In this document: one piece after another, positions 1-40,100 of the stretch
Layout: each line of letters opens with the position of its first letter
How positions within the stretch are numbered: position 1 is the stretch's first letter
Source of the DNA: Ophthalmolycus amberensis
Lineage: Eukaryota > Chordata > Actinopteri > Perciformes > Zoarcidae
NCBI GenBank assembly: GCA_024529925.1
Contig: JAFEUB010000720.1
Location: 1,207,501 to 1,271,500 of the forward strand
Reading direction: 5' to 3'
DNA: 64,000 nucleotides
Position numbers and translations under genes: made by a program
The notes under the pieces: generated by a model
Told to the model about the DNA's origin: nothing
Databases searched by the model: none
Seen by the model: the letters and a program-made list of their open reading frames with translations, nothing else

Positions 1-1590
1 GTATAAAGTACTCAAAAGCCATACTTGAGTAAAAGTAAAGATACCTTACTGGAAAACTACTCAAGTAAAAGTAAAAAGTCACCTATTAGAATACTACTTG
101 AGTAAAAGTCTTAAAGTATCTGATATTTATTGTACTTAAGTACAAAAGTACTTAAGTATCAAAAGTAATTTTCTGATATTAAATGTACATCATAACCTGA
201 ACATTAAATGAACATCATAACCTGTTCATTGAAAGTAAAAGTACAAGTAAATGCTGTTAATAAAAAAGCGAAGGGTCATAATTTTGAGAATTATGAAGTT
301 TATTCTTTTAAGTGCTGTGGCTCCATGACCAAGGACATGGAGCTGTGTTGAACATAATTGGGTTGGCTGTGATCCATGCAGGAGCAACAATGTTCAACAT
401 AACATATTGTACATAAGTATACTTTTGCATCTACTATGAACTTATCATCATAATTCTCCGAAAAGCAATATGACACGATGAAGGAGTTGTAACAGTGCGT
501 TTATAAGTATGCTCATTAGACTAGAGGATGTAGAGGGCAAATGCATAATATTATGTTCAGCAACAAATATCCACTTGATGCATCAGGTCAGTGTTTAGAG
601 AAAGGACACCTGCCTTGTAAACTCCTATGGGCCTGAATTGAACACAATGGGAAAAGGTTTTGCTCAAGCTGAATCTGCAATTGGGCGACTGCTACCATCA
701 TAACGCCATCTGATCATCCACAACATGACTCAAATATCAAAACATGATCAACACTAAAGCAACAACACAGTCATTACCGTACTTGAAACTGAAACATGTC
801 CTGTTCATCTTCAAAATGGAGAATTCAGTCTCGCTCTTCTTGGGCTGAAGACTAGTCCTGCGATGCTAAATAGCCTTTCACAGGCCGCTGAGGCAGGTAG
901 AGGTGTGTTCAGCGTCACACACAGCTTGCGCACAGCTGCGAAGGATTCCCCGAATGCTGCGCTCTCGCGGCTCCTGTCAATCCGTGTATATAGCTACAGC
1001 TAACGTTAGCCAACAAGTGCTGCACAACTGTCAACACTCCCTCAGCTCACTAACTCGCTAGCGATCCACTGGTGTTGGTCTTCGTCACCACCGTAGTTTG
1101 TTGCGGGAGTAGCAGGTGCTTCCATTTCTGCTTCCATCATGAAATCAGTCATCGTAGAGTGGAATTATACTCAGGTAGTCGCCCGCTAGCTTATAGCATG
1201 TAGCATCCTGGGAATCACTGAATCAAAACACCGCGGCTTTGAGAGCACTTGTTTGCAATAGTGCATTAACGTGATTAACCAATGATTTAACTTGCTGCTA
1301 GGACCACTGATTCACCAAACCTGCTTGCTTGCAGTCTGTGTTCCACCACAGTCCCCGACGCTGGTCTCATGATTCATTTTGTTTCTAAAGATAGATTTGA
1401 TTTTGTAGCGAGTAACGAAGGATTCAGGGGAAATGTATCGGAGTAAAAGTATCGGTTTTCTTTGCAAAATGTAGTGAAGTAAAAGTAAAAGTAAATAGAA
1501 ATATAAGTAGTAAAGTAAAGTACAGATACCCAAAAAAAACTACTTAAGTACAGTAACGAAGTATTTCTACTTCGTTACTATACACCACTG
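1..1590. mobile_element. Tol2-like hAT element, non-autonomous
   Basis: The right end (reading inward from 1590) begins CAGTGGTGTATAGTAACG and continues into AAGTA/AAAGT-rich subterminal repeats. The left end shows the same AGTAAAAGTAAAG repeats from base 1. CAGTGGTGTATA-type ends with such arrays are typical of teleost Tol2-like hAT elements. The left terminus must lie about 7 bases before the window. No transposase reading frame is visible inside. Confidence 0.75.
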
Positions 1591-2241
1591 AAAATACCTT
1601 GGGTTTAGTTATTAGCCGGACACAACAAGCAACCAAATTATTACACAAATGATCAATAATGAAAGTAAAAAATTGTATTCATTGCAAGGTTAGTTAGTTT
1701 AGTTGCATGAAGTTGCAAGTGTTTGAGATATTGTGTTCACCTTCTGTGTGTTGACCTGTAATCAACACGGCTCCTCCGCCATCGATCGTCACAAAATGCT
1801 GGGACAGACTTAGCAGAAGCACTACTGCCCATGAATTATTTAAAGTCTAATCAGGACTTTTAAACATCACACACAATAAATGAAGACAGAGGTTTTTTTT
1901 AGAATCTTAGTTTATTGGGTAAGAGAATGAAATAGCAACCATTACATATATACAGCTACAGCAAATTAAGCTAAATGAATGCTAAATGATCCTGGTTTGT
2001 TAAAGCACGTTCCTATTTTGTCGGGTGGAAGACCTACACCCGATTTCCATTTAGAAACACTGACCTGCAGGGAGGACTGGGAGTAATGACTCCACCATGA
2101 TGCCGCCGCCTGAAGGCTGATTGGAGATCAGTTCGGTATCAGTCGGCTGTCTCCATCACAGCACGGCCATCCAAGCGGAACAAACATAGTCAATTTGGTC
2201 TGTTATCGCTCAAACACACCTGGCCTGGCAGCATCACAGCC

Positions 2242-2348
<107 letters not shown>

Positions 2349-3169
2349 TGACAGATATTTTGCTGTCAAATTTGGTCAAAATACTTCTACAGGATTAAAG
2401 AGGGGAAAATGCTGGATTGGAAACGTGTAAAGATAATTTCTTGGGCTTCTTTTGAAATGTCTCTGTGATGGTGAAAGTTAATGCACACTGGAATGACAGA
2501 TAGGAAGTATTGGATGAAAGCATTTGTGTGCACAAGTATTCAGTATGTGTGTTTGTTTTGCTTTGCGGAGACACTCGGGCCCTTGTCAGTGCATTGTGGT
2601 TCGCAAGAAGGCTGCAGATGCATTAGCAGAAGCAAAGTGAAAGGGTTGCAGGGACTCCTCGGTTTGTGTCTTATTTTGCTCGTCGAGCTCGAAGCTGAAC
2701 GCTGTTTCGTTGGCATTAGCGGTCGGCTCAGTTATGTTCATGCAGGAACCCGCTTTTCACAGGCTGCTGGTCTGGGCTGCAAGGCATGAGCGAGGAGGAG
2801 ACGGAGAATACAAGGGACGGGGAAAAGTAAGCGAGACATCTAGAGGGAGGAGGGCAGAAATAATGAGGGGCATAAAGAGGAGATTGTGAGAAGGTAAGAG
2901 GGTTAGATAATGAGAGGCAGAATCAGGGGATAAGAGAGAGAGGGAGAGAGCGAGAGAGAGAGAGAGAGAGAGAGGGAGACTGCAAATCTAGGTCAGAGAG
3001 GTAAAGCAGTTAACAAACGAATGGAGGAAGGGATGAACAGGCCTGTGAGGCTCAAAATCGCCTCAGTCTGAATAGGACAGATCAGTGAGAGAGTGGGACA
3101 TCCTCAGAAGGAAGATAAAAACATATTCTAATACTGTGTGAATATTCTGTCTCTTTTTTGCCACTCACA

Positions 3170-3645
3170 GAGCTCCATCAAATATTTACTTGTCGAGAAT
3201 TTGAGGAGAAGATTGATATCACTCTCATGTCTGTGCATTAAGTGTAGAGCTGGGAGGCAATTAGCTTAGCTTAGCTTAGCATAGCATGAAAACTAAAAGC
3301 AGGGGGGAATAGCTCGCTAGCTAGGTTGGGTCTGTCCAAAGTTACGAAAAAACATGGCTTCCAAAACCTCCACTCATGAAAATGCTGTCCATTATTTTAT
3401 TTACATCGGCACACAAACAGTAAAGTAAACACAATAATTAGTGGTTTTACCTGGCATTACATGCTGTTATGTCTCTTCTTGTCACCATGAGATTCTTCAA
3501 CAACCACAGAACGCAGAGGAGTTGGTTGGATGGATAAACTGTTACTTTTGTTTATTGTTGAGCTTCTGTGCTATAGTAGGCATATTTACAACAAAGCCAG
3601 GCTGGCTGTTCCCCCATGCGTCGACTTTACGCTAAACTCAGATAA
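3170..3645. repeat. Degenerate copy of an abundant teleost inverted-repeat element
   Basis: Contains GAGAAGATTGATATCACTCT, AGCTTAGCTTAGC and GTTGGGTCTGTCCAAAG on one side and GCCAGGCTGGCTGTTCCCCC on the other. I recognise these modules from a very common fish repeat, a relative of which sits at 41001-41372. Confidence 0.5.
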
Positions 3646-6600
3646 TCTAATCTAGCTAACCGCCTCCTGGCCCATCTCCAAACACACCGGCATGAGAGTG
3701 GTATTGTTCTTCTCATCAAACTCTTAGCAAGAAAGCAAATTAGTGTATTATTGGATGGATAACTTGGTCTAAAATGTTGGACAACAGTGTAATGTCCCCC
3801 TCAAACGTTCACAGAGCTTAATTCAACTGTTTCAAATTGCTCGTTTTGTGCGACCAACTGTCCAAACCCAAAAATATATTCAATTTGCAATGATACACAC
3901 GATGTATCATGATGAAACAGAGCAAAAAAACCAAATCCTTACATTAGAGAAGCTGGAATCGGCAAGTATTTGGCATTTTAGCTTGATAAATGACTGTTGA
4001 TTAGACAATTAACTGACTGATTAGCTTCAGCACTAATCATTTTATCATTTGTCTTCCTCACTTGTTTTTCATATCATTACCATTTATCTTCAAAGTCTTG
4101 TTTTGGTAGCATTGTTACACACATTATCCTGTTAACTGCTTACATTCAAGAACCAAAGACCCCCCCCCCACCCCCCATTCTTTGAATTTGCAAATATACG
4201 AACAGGGCGAAGGACAAAGAAAGAGCAAAAGGTGAAGATGAACAGACAGAGCTAATTCCTTTCTGTTGCTCCTTTCACACTCGGCCATTTAATAAGGCTG
4301 GATGACATTACTCACTGCTCTAGGTTGCCATGTGTCTGAGAATAATAAATCTTTATCCAGCTCTGATGACGTCCACCTCCACTGTCGGTTGGACATATTC
4401 TTTCTCTCGCTCTCATCACTTTCTAACTCCTTCAGTCTTTACTTCTCCATTCCTCTTCATGTCTCTGTGTGCACATGTGGGTGTTTGCACGAGTGTCTGT
4501 GCAAGTAGCGTAGAAAAAGAGAGATATTTTTGAATTTTGTGTGCATCTGTCTGTAAGCGCGTGTGTGTGAGTTTCTGATTTGTAAGTGGCTGTAATTCCT
4601 TTGTTGGTCTCCAACAAAGCCAGCCCTTGTGCTCGTGGAATTGGGGCAGTCTGATCCTAATGAGAAATCCCTCTTCAATCTTTCCAGCTCTTTTACTCTC
4701 CCAGAAGCTGGACTCTGTATATGTGTGTGTGTGTGTGTGTGTGTATGAGAGAGAAAAAGAGACTGATATCCAGTGGTGCTTAGTTTGCATTGTGCATTGG
4801 ATTGTGACACAATGAATTATCATATTAAATCCCTGACTTTCATTTTGCAATAAATCAGCAAGTTTAAAAGTTTTTTTTTAAAATTCATTCAAGAGGAGCT
4901 GTTTAATGACAAATTAAATCCATGGCCCATTCAGGGACCTCAGCTGATGTTAACATATTGCCAGTCATCCTGTGGGAACCCACCGAATGCAAAGACTCTG
5001 CACTGAGAACATGATTGCTTCCTCAAATTAAAACAAATTGTGGTGACTTTTCAATGCAAATGATAAATGGATATACCTGTAATATTGTTTTTTTCTTTTT
5101 CTTTTGAATTTGACCCTTCAGTCGAAACACCAGGGGAACGAATGAGCCAAAACATCCCTTTTTGTCCCCATAATAGAGATGCGATCAAATCATTACATTG
5201 ACCGCAGACCAGTTTTGCTTCTTTGTGAAACTACAGTGTAAAGGAACAAGTGAGCTGTTGAGCTGCCTACATTATTTTGCAGTTAATAACTGTATGAATT
5301 GAATAACCTCTGACTCGCAAGCTATTCATCAAGTAAAGTGAGTTTTGGCGAGCCTGTGGGTACAATTGATCTGTTAAAATGACATGAAGGTAGAATGTGA
5401 AGCAGAATGACGAATGACCAGCGGCAGGGTGCTCCTGTAAAATTACTACTGCAACGAAATTGCAAAGCAATGAAACCACAAACTTTTTCACCATCATATA
5501 CAACGTCTGTTCATATTGTGGCATTCCAAGCCTCTGTTTTGGCTGTAGCGCTCATTATCAGAATGTCCCTTTGATTAACGCCCTCAGGAGGCGTTTCAGA
5601 GCCAGACCCTTAATGCCATCTGGTTTACACTGTAACAGTTCCACCAAGAAAGTAGTCCTCTTGTTTTGTGTGTGTGTGTGTGTGTATCCTTGACTATGTG
5701 TGTATGTATTTGTCTGTTTGGGCCACTGCTGCTCAGCTGTTCTGCTCAGACTGTTACATGCTAATCAGTCGATTCCAGACAGGTGGAAGTAATAGCCGTC
5801 AGTGGTTTTAGCGTCTCTAGCCTTGTTAGCTTCATTAGCTAATCACAGGCACAGATGCTCTGTTGCAAAGGAACCACTTGGGTTTTCCATTCGCCCCACA
5901 GCTCCCAATCTCCCAGTTCCTTGCCTCCCAGTTCCCCCAGGCATCTGCCTAGCCTCGATATTACACAACACAGCCACGTCTGTAGGTTGGTATCTGCCTT
6001 TGTTTTCCATCTTGGGCTATGTGTGAGACACTGTCAGCTGTGCTTTTGACTACAATCTCCCATTGTGACTGTTACACTGGATTGGACTGATGCTGCAACT
6101 GCATATTATATCGCAGTGAAATATTAGGGTATCGTGTTGATAATGCAACTGCTGTCATGGCCTTGAATCTGGTCAGGGACACGAGATTTTCTTTTCTCCC
6201 TGCTCGTAACAATCCCTTGTGTTCGATCGTATAAAGTTCATTCAGATAATTGAAATGTTTGACTTGACATTTCGTGATGTAATATTTGATGAGGCAAGTG
6301 GAGTGTTTTGCTCATGATGTCCGAAAGAAGCAGATTACTTAAGTTTTTTTTTATACTTTAACTTTGATTGTTGCTTTCAATATCTTGTTATGAGTGTTGA
6401 GCAGCACCGGAAAACAGTTTGTTGTTCGTTCTTGTATTTAACAGCAGTTTGCCATCCATCATTTTGGTGGTGGTCTGACACTTTTGTTTACATTTTGGAT
6501 TGAGCAAAATGATGTTGAAGTAAGTCAAGGCCACATATTGTATTATTGCTTATTGGAATGAATCACCTATAGTTTTTTTTCAATGCAGTGTTTGACTGAT

Positions 6601-6761
6601 ATATGCACGAATATAGATATATAAATGCATGGACTACAATTTCCTCCTTTTCTTTACAGAAAAATGGAATCTCTCTTCTTTCTTCTTCTTCCTTGCCTCT
6701 CTCATCTTTTTTTTGTCTCCCTGTGATTCTGACCGTCCTTTTCCTTTCCTCCTTTCACCAG

Positions 6762-33937
<27,176 letters not shown>

Positions 33938-36633
33938 GGGCTCTTCCCACTGTCCACTCTGCCTCACTCTCCAATTGGCCTGCCCGGCCGCACACCTTGG
34001 CCCACGGCACTCCTCTCACAAACGAACCAGATTGACCCGAGAAGCCACAAGTGAACTCTTTTAACACTCGAGAGACTAAAACCACGTAGGGCAACAAAAG
34101 AAGTTAACGTAGAGAAAAAACAACAAAGATCTTTACTAAACGAAGAGCCATGCCGCCCTAGATTGTGTCGGGTGATGCAGAAGCCACCGTCTCTCAACTG
34201 ACTGGCAAACTGGTGCCACTGACTTTCCAAATATTCTCTTCCTCTGTCTGTAACTGCATTCAAGTGTTAAACAGTTGTAGAAATACACTCAAAAAAACGC
34301 CGGCCTCCTCCTGTCTCTTCTCTTCTTCCCTTTGCCCCCCCCCTTCTTAATCCTCTACTACTTCCCGGTAGATCTAGTCATCACTTTTTCAATCCTTTGA
34401 CACCTATGTCCTCCGTTTTCCTCACTTCCTATCTGCCATATGTGGGCTTGTTCCCGCAGAACTTACACCTCAGAGGTCGGAGGAAAAGATGAATACGATT
34501 TAATATAAATTCAAATTTATACTTTTGAATATGACAGGGCAGCTGAGGGATGACAAATCGACTCTGGGTGTCAGGCGGTGAAAGCAGACAGCCTGATAGA
34601 TTTTCATTCACCCGAGTCACTCCCCTTCTCCTCCGCCACTTCCTCTTCTCGCCATCGTTTCGGGCCCCGAGTGAACCGAATTGCGATTTAGTGTTCGATC
34701 GCATTTCGCTGATCGAGATGCCGTGAGACAATCTGCTGTCACAGGTGGGTTGTCACAGTATGCAAAGATGATGTCTGTGTCCCTTTAAAACAAAATCACT
34801 GGCCCGTCCCCAGTTCCTCTTTCCATCCTCCTGTCACCGCCACCCCATCGTCATCACTCCCATCTCCCTGTTTTCACTCTGACGTCTTTAAACTCTGAAG
34901 GTGCTGCATCAGATATGCTGTAATATTAAATGAACAATGAGAGCGTCATTCTGTTCATTCTTTTTTATTTCTGTTCTTTTCTTTTTCTGTGACGGAGTCA
35001 GTCGGTCTTTGAAGCGTGATGAAATGTACAGCACATCTGTGTTTCTGAAATCAGGAGTGTATGTCAATGTGTGTGTTAGTGTGTGTGTTAGCGTGTGCGT
35101 GTTTGACTTGGTGTTGAAACGAGTCCCATTCAAATCAAGTTAGAATCAAAGTGGTACATTAAAACCAATGTCCAAAAAAAAGAGAGGAGTAATTCAGTCT
35201 CTGTGCGTGAACCTTTAGCTGAATGCGATCAAAGCAACATTGAGTGTGTTTACATGCAGATTTATGATATTATCTTCTTAGTATGACGTTTATGAGTTGG
35301 TGTGTCTGAACATCAAGCATTTAAAGATTGGCAATATTAGTGGTTGATTGGTGGAAGTGTTTTGCTGTTTTGGCTATTCACAAATACAGCCATGCTGCTG
35401 TCGGGAATATGAAGATGCTTATCCTGAATTTAACCTCAACAGAATATGAGCTGCAATCCCGAACACTGTGTGCGTGTGAAAGATCTCATTATTGAAAGCT
35501 GCGGTGTCCTTTTGAATCATGCTCTTCCCTGATTGGTTCTTCTGAGTTTGGCTCCTTCCTGTTTGTACAGTGCCTAGCATGATGTAAGCAAAACAAAAAT
35601 GGAGGTCAAAAGATTATCGCTGATGTTATAATTAATCATTTTATTTCCTATACGGTTAGTTGACACAGTTTTTATTCGTGTGTGTGTGTGTGTGTGTTAT
35701 TGTCTAATTTAACACGTTGCTGATGTTATTTGTCTCTTCTAATTGAGATATAAGTTAACACATTTAAGACTTGATTTATTCTTTGAAAGGATTAACTGAG
35801 TATGGTATGATAAAATTGTGCAATTTCTTTCTTAATACTCTATCTCTCTATCATTAATTCATACCGTATTAAATGTATAACACTATTGAGGGTGGACTAG
35901 TTCATGCATACTCATCCACATTGGAGAGCACTGTAATGCAGATTAGTCTTTTTTCTGGTGGATATACTGCAGTTTTGGCCTGCCATGTTGGCCTATGGTT
36001 AGCAAACGTAAGGTGACACAAAGAAAGACTCAATGAATTAAATCAAGTTTTTCTTCTGTTAAATTATATATATTTTTTAATTCATTTACGTTTTCAAGGA
36101 CTTTTTACACATCCACACAGTAGCTGCTCCGGCACAGCTGCAAGTAAGGTTCACCGATCTCTGTTAGGGGGAAGCAGGCTAACATGTTAGCAATAAATAG
36201 CCGAGCTGAAGAAAACCACTGTCTTCCCTGTGTGTGCACGCATGCAGTTGTGTGTATGATTAATGAGCAAGTGTGAATCGAGCATTATTATTATTTTTTA
36301 TGTTTGTCCATCACAGAATTCACTCTTCCCATTGGAAAAGGCTGACGGTCATTACACCGAGGACTCTCCTTTCAAAGACGAAACCACTGTATTCTTAATT
36401 CTGTTTATTTCTTGTTTTCTTTATTTTGAAAGAGCATTACTAATGTTTTGGGATTCATTTGTTTTGTAAAATAGATACTGTAAGAGAGAAATAAATGAAA
36501 CTAGAGCATTAATGCTTCTGGAGTTGTGTCATTTTTTCTGTGGACGTGTTCGTGAGAGAGACATTTTGCCAATTTGCACATTTATATCAGCTTTGACCCT
36601 CAGACTTTGTGTCCGTCCCTCAAGTATATCATT

Positions 36634-36674
<41 letters not shown>

Positions 36675-37118
36675 AGAGAGAGCGAGAGAATCCCAACTTT
36701 GAATCCCAGCAGCAACTGTGCTATTTGGTCGTAATTTCGCATTCCATTATTAATTGCAAAATACGGTACATCATTGTCCATAATGTACCATTATGAAACA
36801 CCACACACACCCAAAACCAGTGTTTTGCGAAAAAATTGAATCCAGACTGTGTGTGTGTGTATCTTTGGACACAGTGATTATCATTTTAGTGCTTCCCTCC
36901 AATAGTAATGTTTGTTTGTGTATATAGAGGATGAATAAGATCACTGCTTCATTTGTGTGAAAGGGTTCTGTCAGCACTGTAGATATGTGTGTGTGCGTGT
37001 GTATCAATGTGCATGTGTGCATGCATGTGTCAGTCGATTAGTGAGTGGACACAGCGTGGTCGAGCATGCAGCTTTCATTGATCATTACCAACCCCCTGGC
37101 CGACACTCTGGACCCATC
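33938..37118 (+). other. tnik 3' UTR and tnik-slc2a2 intergenic region
   Basis: No coding sequence seen. AATAAA hexamers at 36192-36197 and 36490-36495 are possible ends of a long tnik 3' UTR; I cannot choose between them. A (GT)n array lies at about 36638-36673. The last 300 bases before the slc2a2 ATG should hold its promoter and 5' UTR, but I see no motif I would name. Confidence 0.4.
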
Positions 37119-37133
37119 ATGGAGTCAGGAAAG
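37119..37133 (+). CDS. slc2a2: slc2a2 coding exon 1 (MESGK)
   Basis: Five codons from ATG to donor GTAAGG, matching the five-residue first coding exon of mammalian GLUT2 (MTEDK) in length and place. The 5' UTR boundary cannot be seen. Confidence 0.85.
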
Positions 37134-40100
37134 GTAAGGCGATCCTCGGCAAATACGTTCTTAACATGCATTTCATAAAATGGTTATATATTCTACCTCT
37201 TCATTCTAAATCCTAAAAGCAGTATTTGCAAACAGGCGGCTGATCTCACTGTACTGCTGACATACGAAGCTTTAGGTTACATTCACCGCTCGGACCTGAA
37301 GAAACCGCCAGCTCTCTCTGCATCAGTGTGTTGAGATTGTGATGAATTACACTCTTATGTGTCTGCCACAAGAAGATCAACTGTATATAAAGCGCATGCA
37401 ACATCTTTCATTTAAGCATCCTTATGTAACCTCCAAGCCTTCTTCAGATTTTTAGAACTAGTGCATTAAGCAGGAATAAGTCAATCGATAATGTGGATAA
37501 AGTATTGTTTTTCATTTCTATGTGCACTTTTATTTGTGACCGTGTACTCAGTGAGTACAGCTAAATGACTGATATTCTCGCGCACATTAGATTGTGTGTT
37601 TGTTCATGCATCCGTGTGTGTGTGTGTGTGTGTGTGTGCGTCCTTATCTAAATGACTACTTTTCACTCCTGCAGCAGCTAACAGGTACATTGGCTCTGGC
37701 TGTGTTCACAGCAGTTCTGTCGTCCCTGCAGTACGGCTACAGTATTGGAGTCATCAACGCGCCCCAGAAGGTAGGCTCTATACTTTAACAAAAGTCTTCC
37801 CTCCCTTACTGGACCATCCAATTGCCTCAGCATACTGACATTTGCATGCAGAACAGCCAGTCTGAATAAGCTTACTCCACCCTATGACCATTTGCTCTAA
37901 AAGACAAGAGTAAGTGGTCTGTATACACTTCTCTACAACACTGGAGATAACGTAATACCAAGGAACAGACTTACCTTTTCCGATCCAAATTGTGTTGTGT
38001 ACCTAACCGAGAATTGTTTCATTTGAAACTTTGCAAGCTGTCTGAAATTCTCTGCTCTGTAATGACACGGACTTTGGGTGCCTCTCCACCAAACAAATGT
38101 CTTGTTGAGTGGGAGATGAGTCGAAATGTCTCTCTGCTGCAAGCCGCTGTCATAGTTAGCACATAGTTGCTGATCATGGACTGATCTGATGAAGACTTGC
38201 TCCAGTTCAGTTCAGATAGCATTGTCCTCCTTTACTGCCCCCGCAGACAGGTCCTTTCAATACCACCCAGCCTTGGTGACAAAGTCAGCTTTTATTGGCC
38301 CCACAGTGGATTATATCCCGGAGTGTGTAAACTTGAAATAGGAGCTCTGGCAAGACAAGAGACATCCTTCTCTCTCTGTTGGCAGCCATTTATGTCAAAG
38401 CGTCGGCCAATTAAAGCTGAGACCTTATGTGGCCATTGTTCAGGACAGAGACCATACAGTACATCCAAATAGGACGTTCAAAGCACATTGACCCAACCTC
38501 AGGCGTTCATTGTGGAATGTCTTAATTCTCTTCATATCAGCTTTAGTGCCCCTTCAACATTTAGAACTGTATGTGAGGAGGAACGTTTATCTTTGTCTGT
38601 TTTTTAGATTAGACCTTTGTTTTTAGGCCGTACTGCTTGGACTTCCTCGCATGGACTTTCCCCAAACTTGCCTTGATGTTCTTCTGTCCCCTTGTCGTCT
38701 TCGCTGATTAAATTTGCCGAAATAAAATGAAGTTCTCCACAAACCCATTTATTCAAACAGGTGCTGGAGGTGTTGTATTAATGTGCATCACCTACATTTT
38801 GGAGGTGTTGATGTTGAGATGTGTTACTTGGAAATATGTCAAGCTTGTTTCTTTTCTTCTATGTTGTGGTAGTTGGTGGCAGTATAGGGCAAAGGGTCAT
38901 AGGGCCGAAGAAGGTCCCTCCTGATTGGTGGAGAATGTGTACGTCATTTTCAGTGGGTCTCAGGCAGCTGTATTGGTAAAGGGGAGACACCACAAGTGAA
39001 TAGCGACATTTTTAACTAACAGATAGAACCATGAAACTTCCCCAGTTGATTAAGACATTTATTTTTATATTATAAGTTTTCTGAAATGTTATATTTAGAT
39101 ATGCAATATAAGCATTATCTAATGCTAACTGTCAGTGAATTTAGGTGAAATCTGCAGACACGACAAAGTGTAGTAAAACAAAGACCTAAATGTGTATTTT
39201 GGATGTTTTCTCTCCTGAAAGAAGATGCTATGGGACGAAATTGCACAAAATCTCAAAATTGATCAGTGCATGAAAAACTATGTTTTGGCCTGGCGTGTCT
39301 CGCCTAGAGGTTGTGTAATGTTGAGAGTATAGTCAAAATGAAGCCAACACCGCCACTGGAGTCACCATAAAGTGGCATCTTTCTAAATGGCTTCATTGGA
39401 TTTTAATTGACAAAGTGATATTGAATTAAATAAAATTGAATTCAACTAAATTGGCAAAATGAAAAATATTCATGTTGTCCTTTTGTTCAACCGACAGCTT
39501 CCTTAATTAATAAAATGTTACGTTTACATAACGAATGTCATAATTACTCAGAAAATATGCTCACGATATGTGTTTGCATATTTTGTGTCTGCCTTTTGAT
39601 CCGTCTCTGTTTGTGCAGCCGTGATTGTACCTCTTGTTGTCCAATAAACATGTCTGTGTCATAGGTCATTGAAAAGCATTATGGGCGGACGCTGGGGGTG
39701 TGGTCAGAGAGGGACGCTGTCCTGTCAGGAAACAGCACAGAAGAAGACGGGTTCCCAGGGGCGGGGCAACACCCTGCCGTGGTCATGTATTGGTCGTTGT
39801 CGGTGGCAGTCTTCTCCATCGGCGGCATGTTATCCTCCTTCCTGGTGGGATTTGTGGGAGACCTGAGAGGGAGGTGAGAAAGGAAGGATACAATTATACA
39901 GACACTGACTAAAAGAATGAAAATGGAAAAGGGAATAACTGAGTAAAATAATGGGAGTATGAAGAGGGATGGGAGTAGAAGAGATGGAGGTAAACGTTAT
40001 TTTGAAAAGACTTTCAAAGTTGAAGTTGAACCGGCCTCAATATAGAATAATGCCATGGTGCTGGTGCTCTTATCCATCATCTGTCTCTCTCCGTGTCTCC

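Noticed and set aside
2481..2789. 102-codon open frame in the first intron
   Set aside because: No recognisable motif, no splice context and no similarity to the missing tnik 5' exons.
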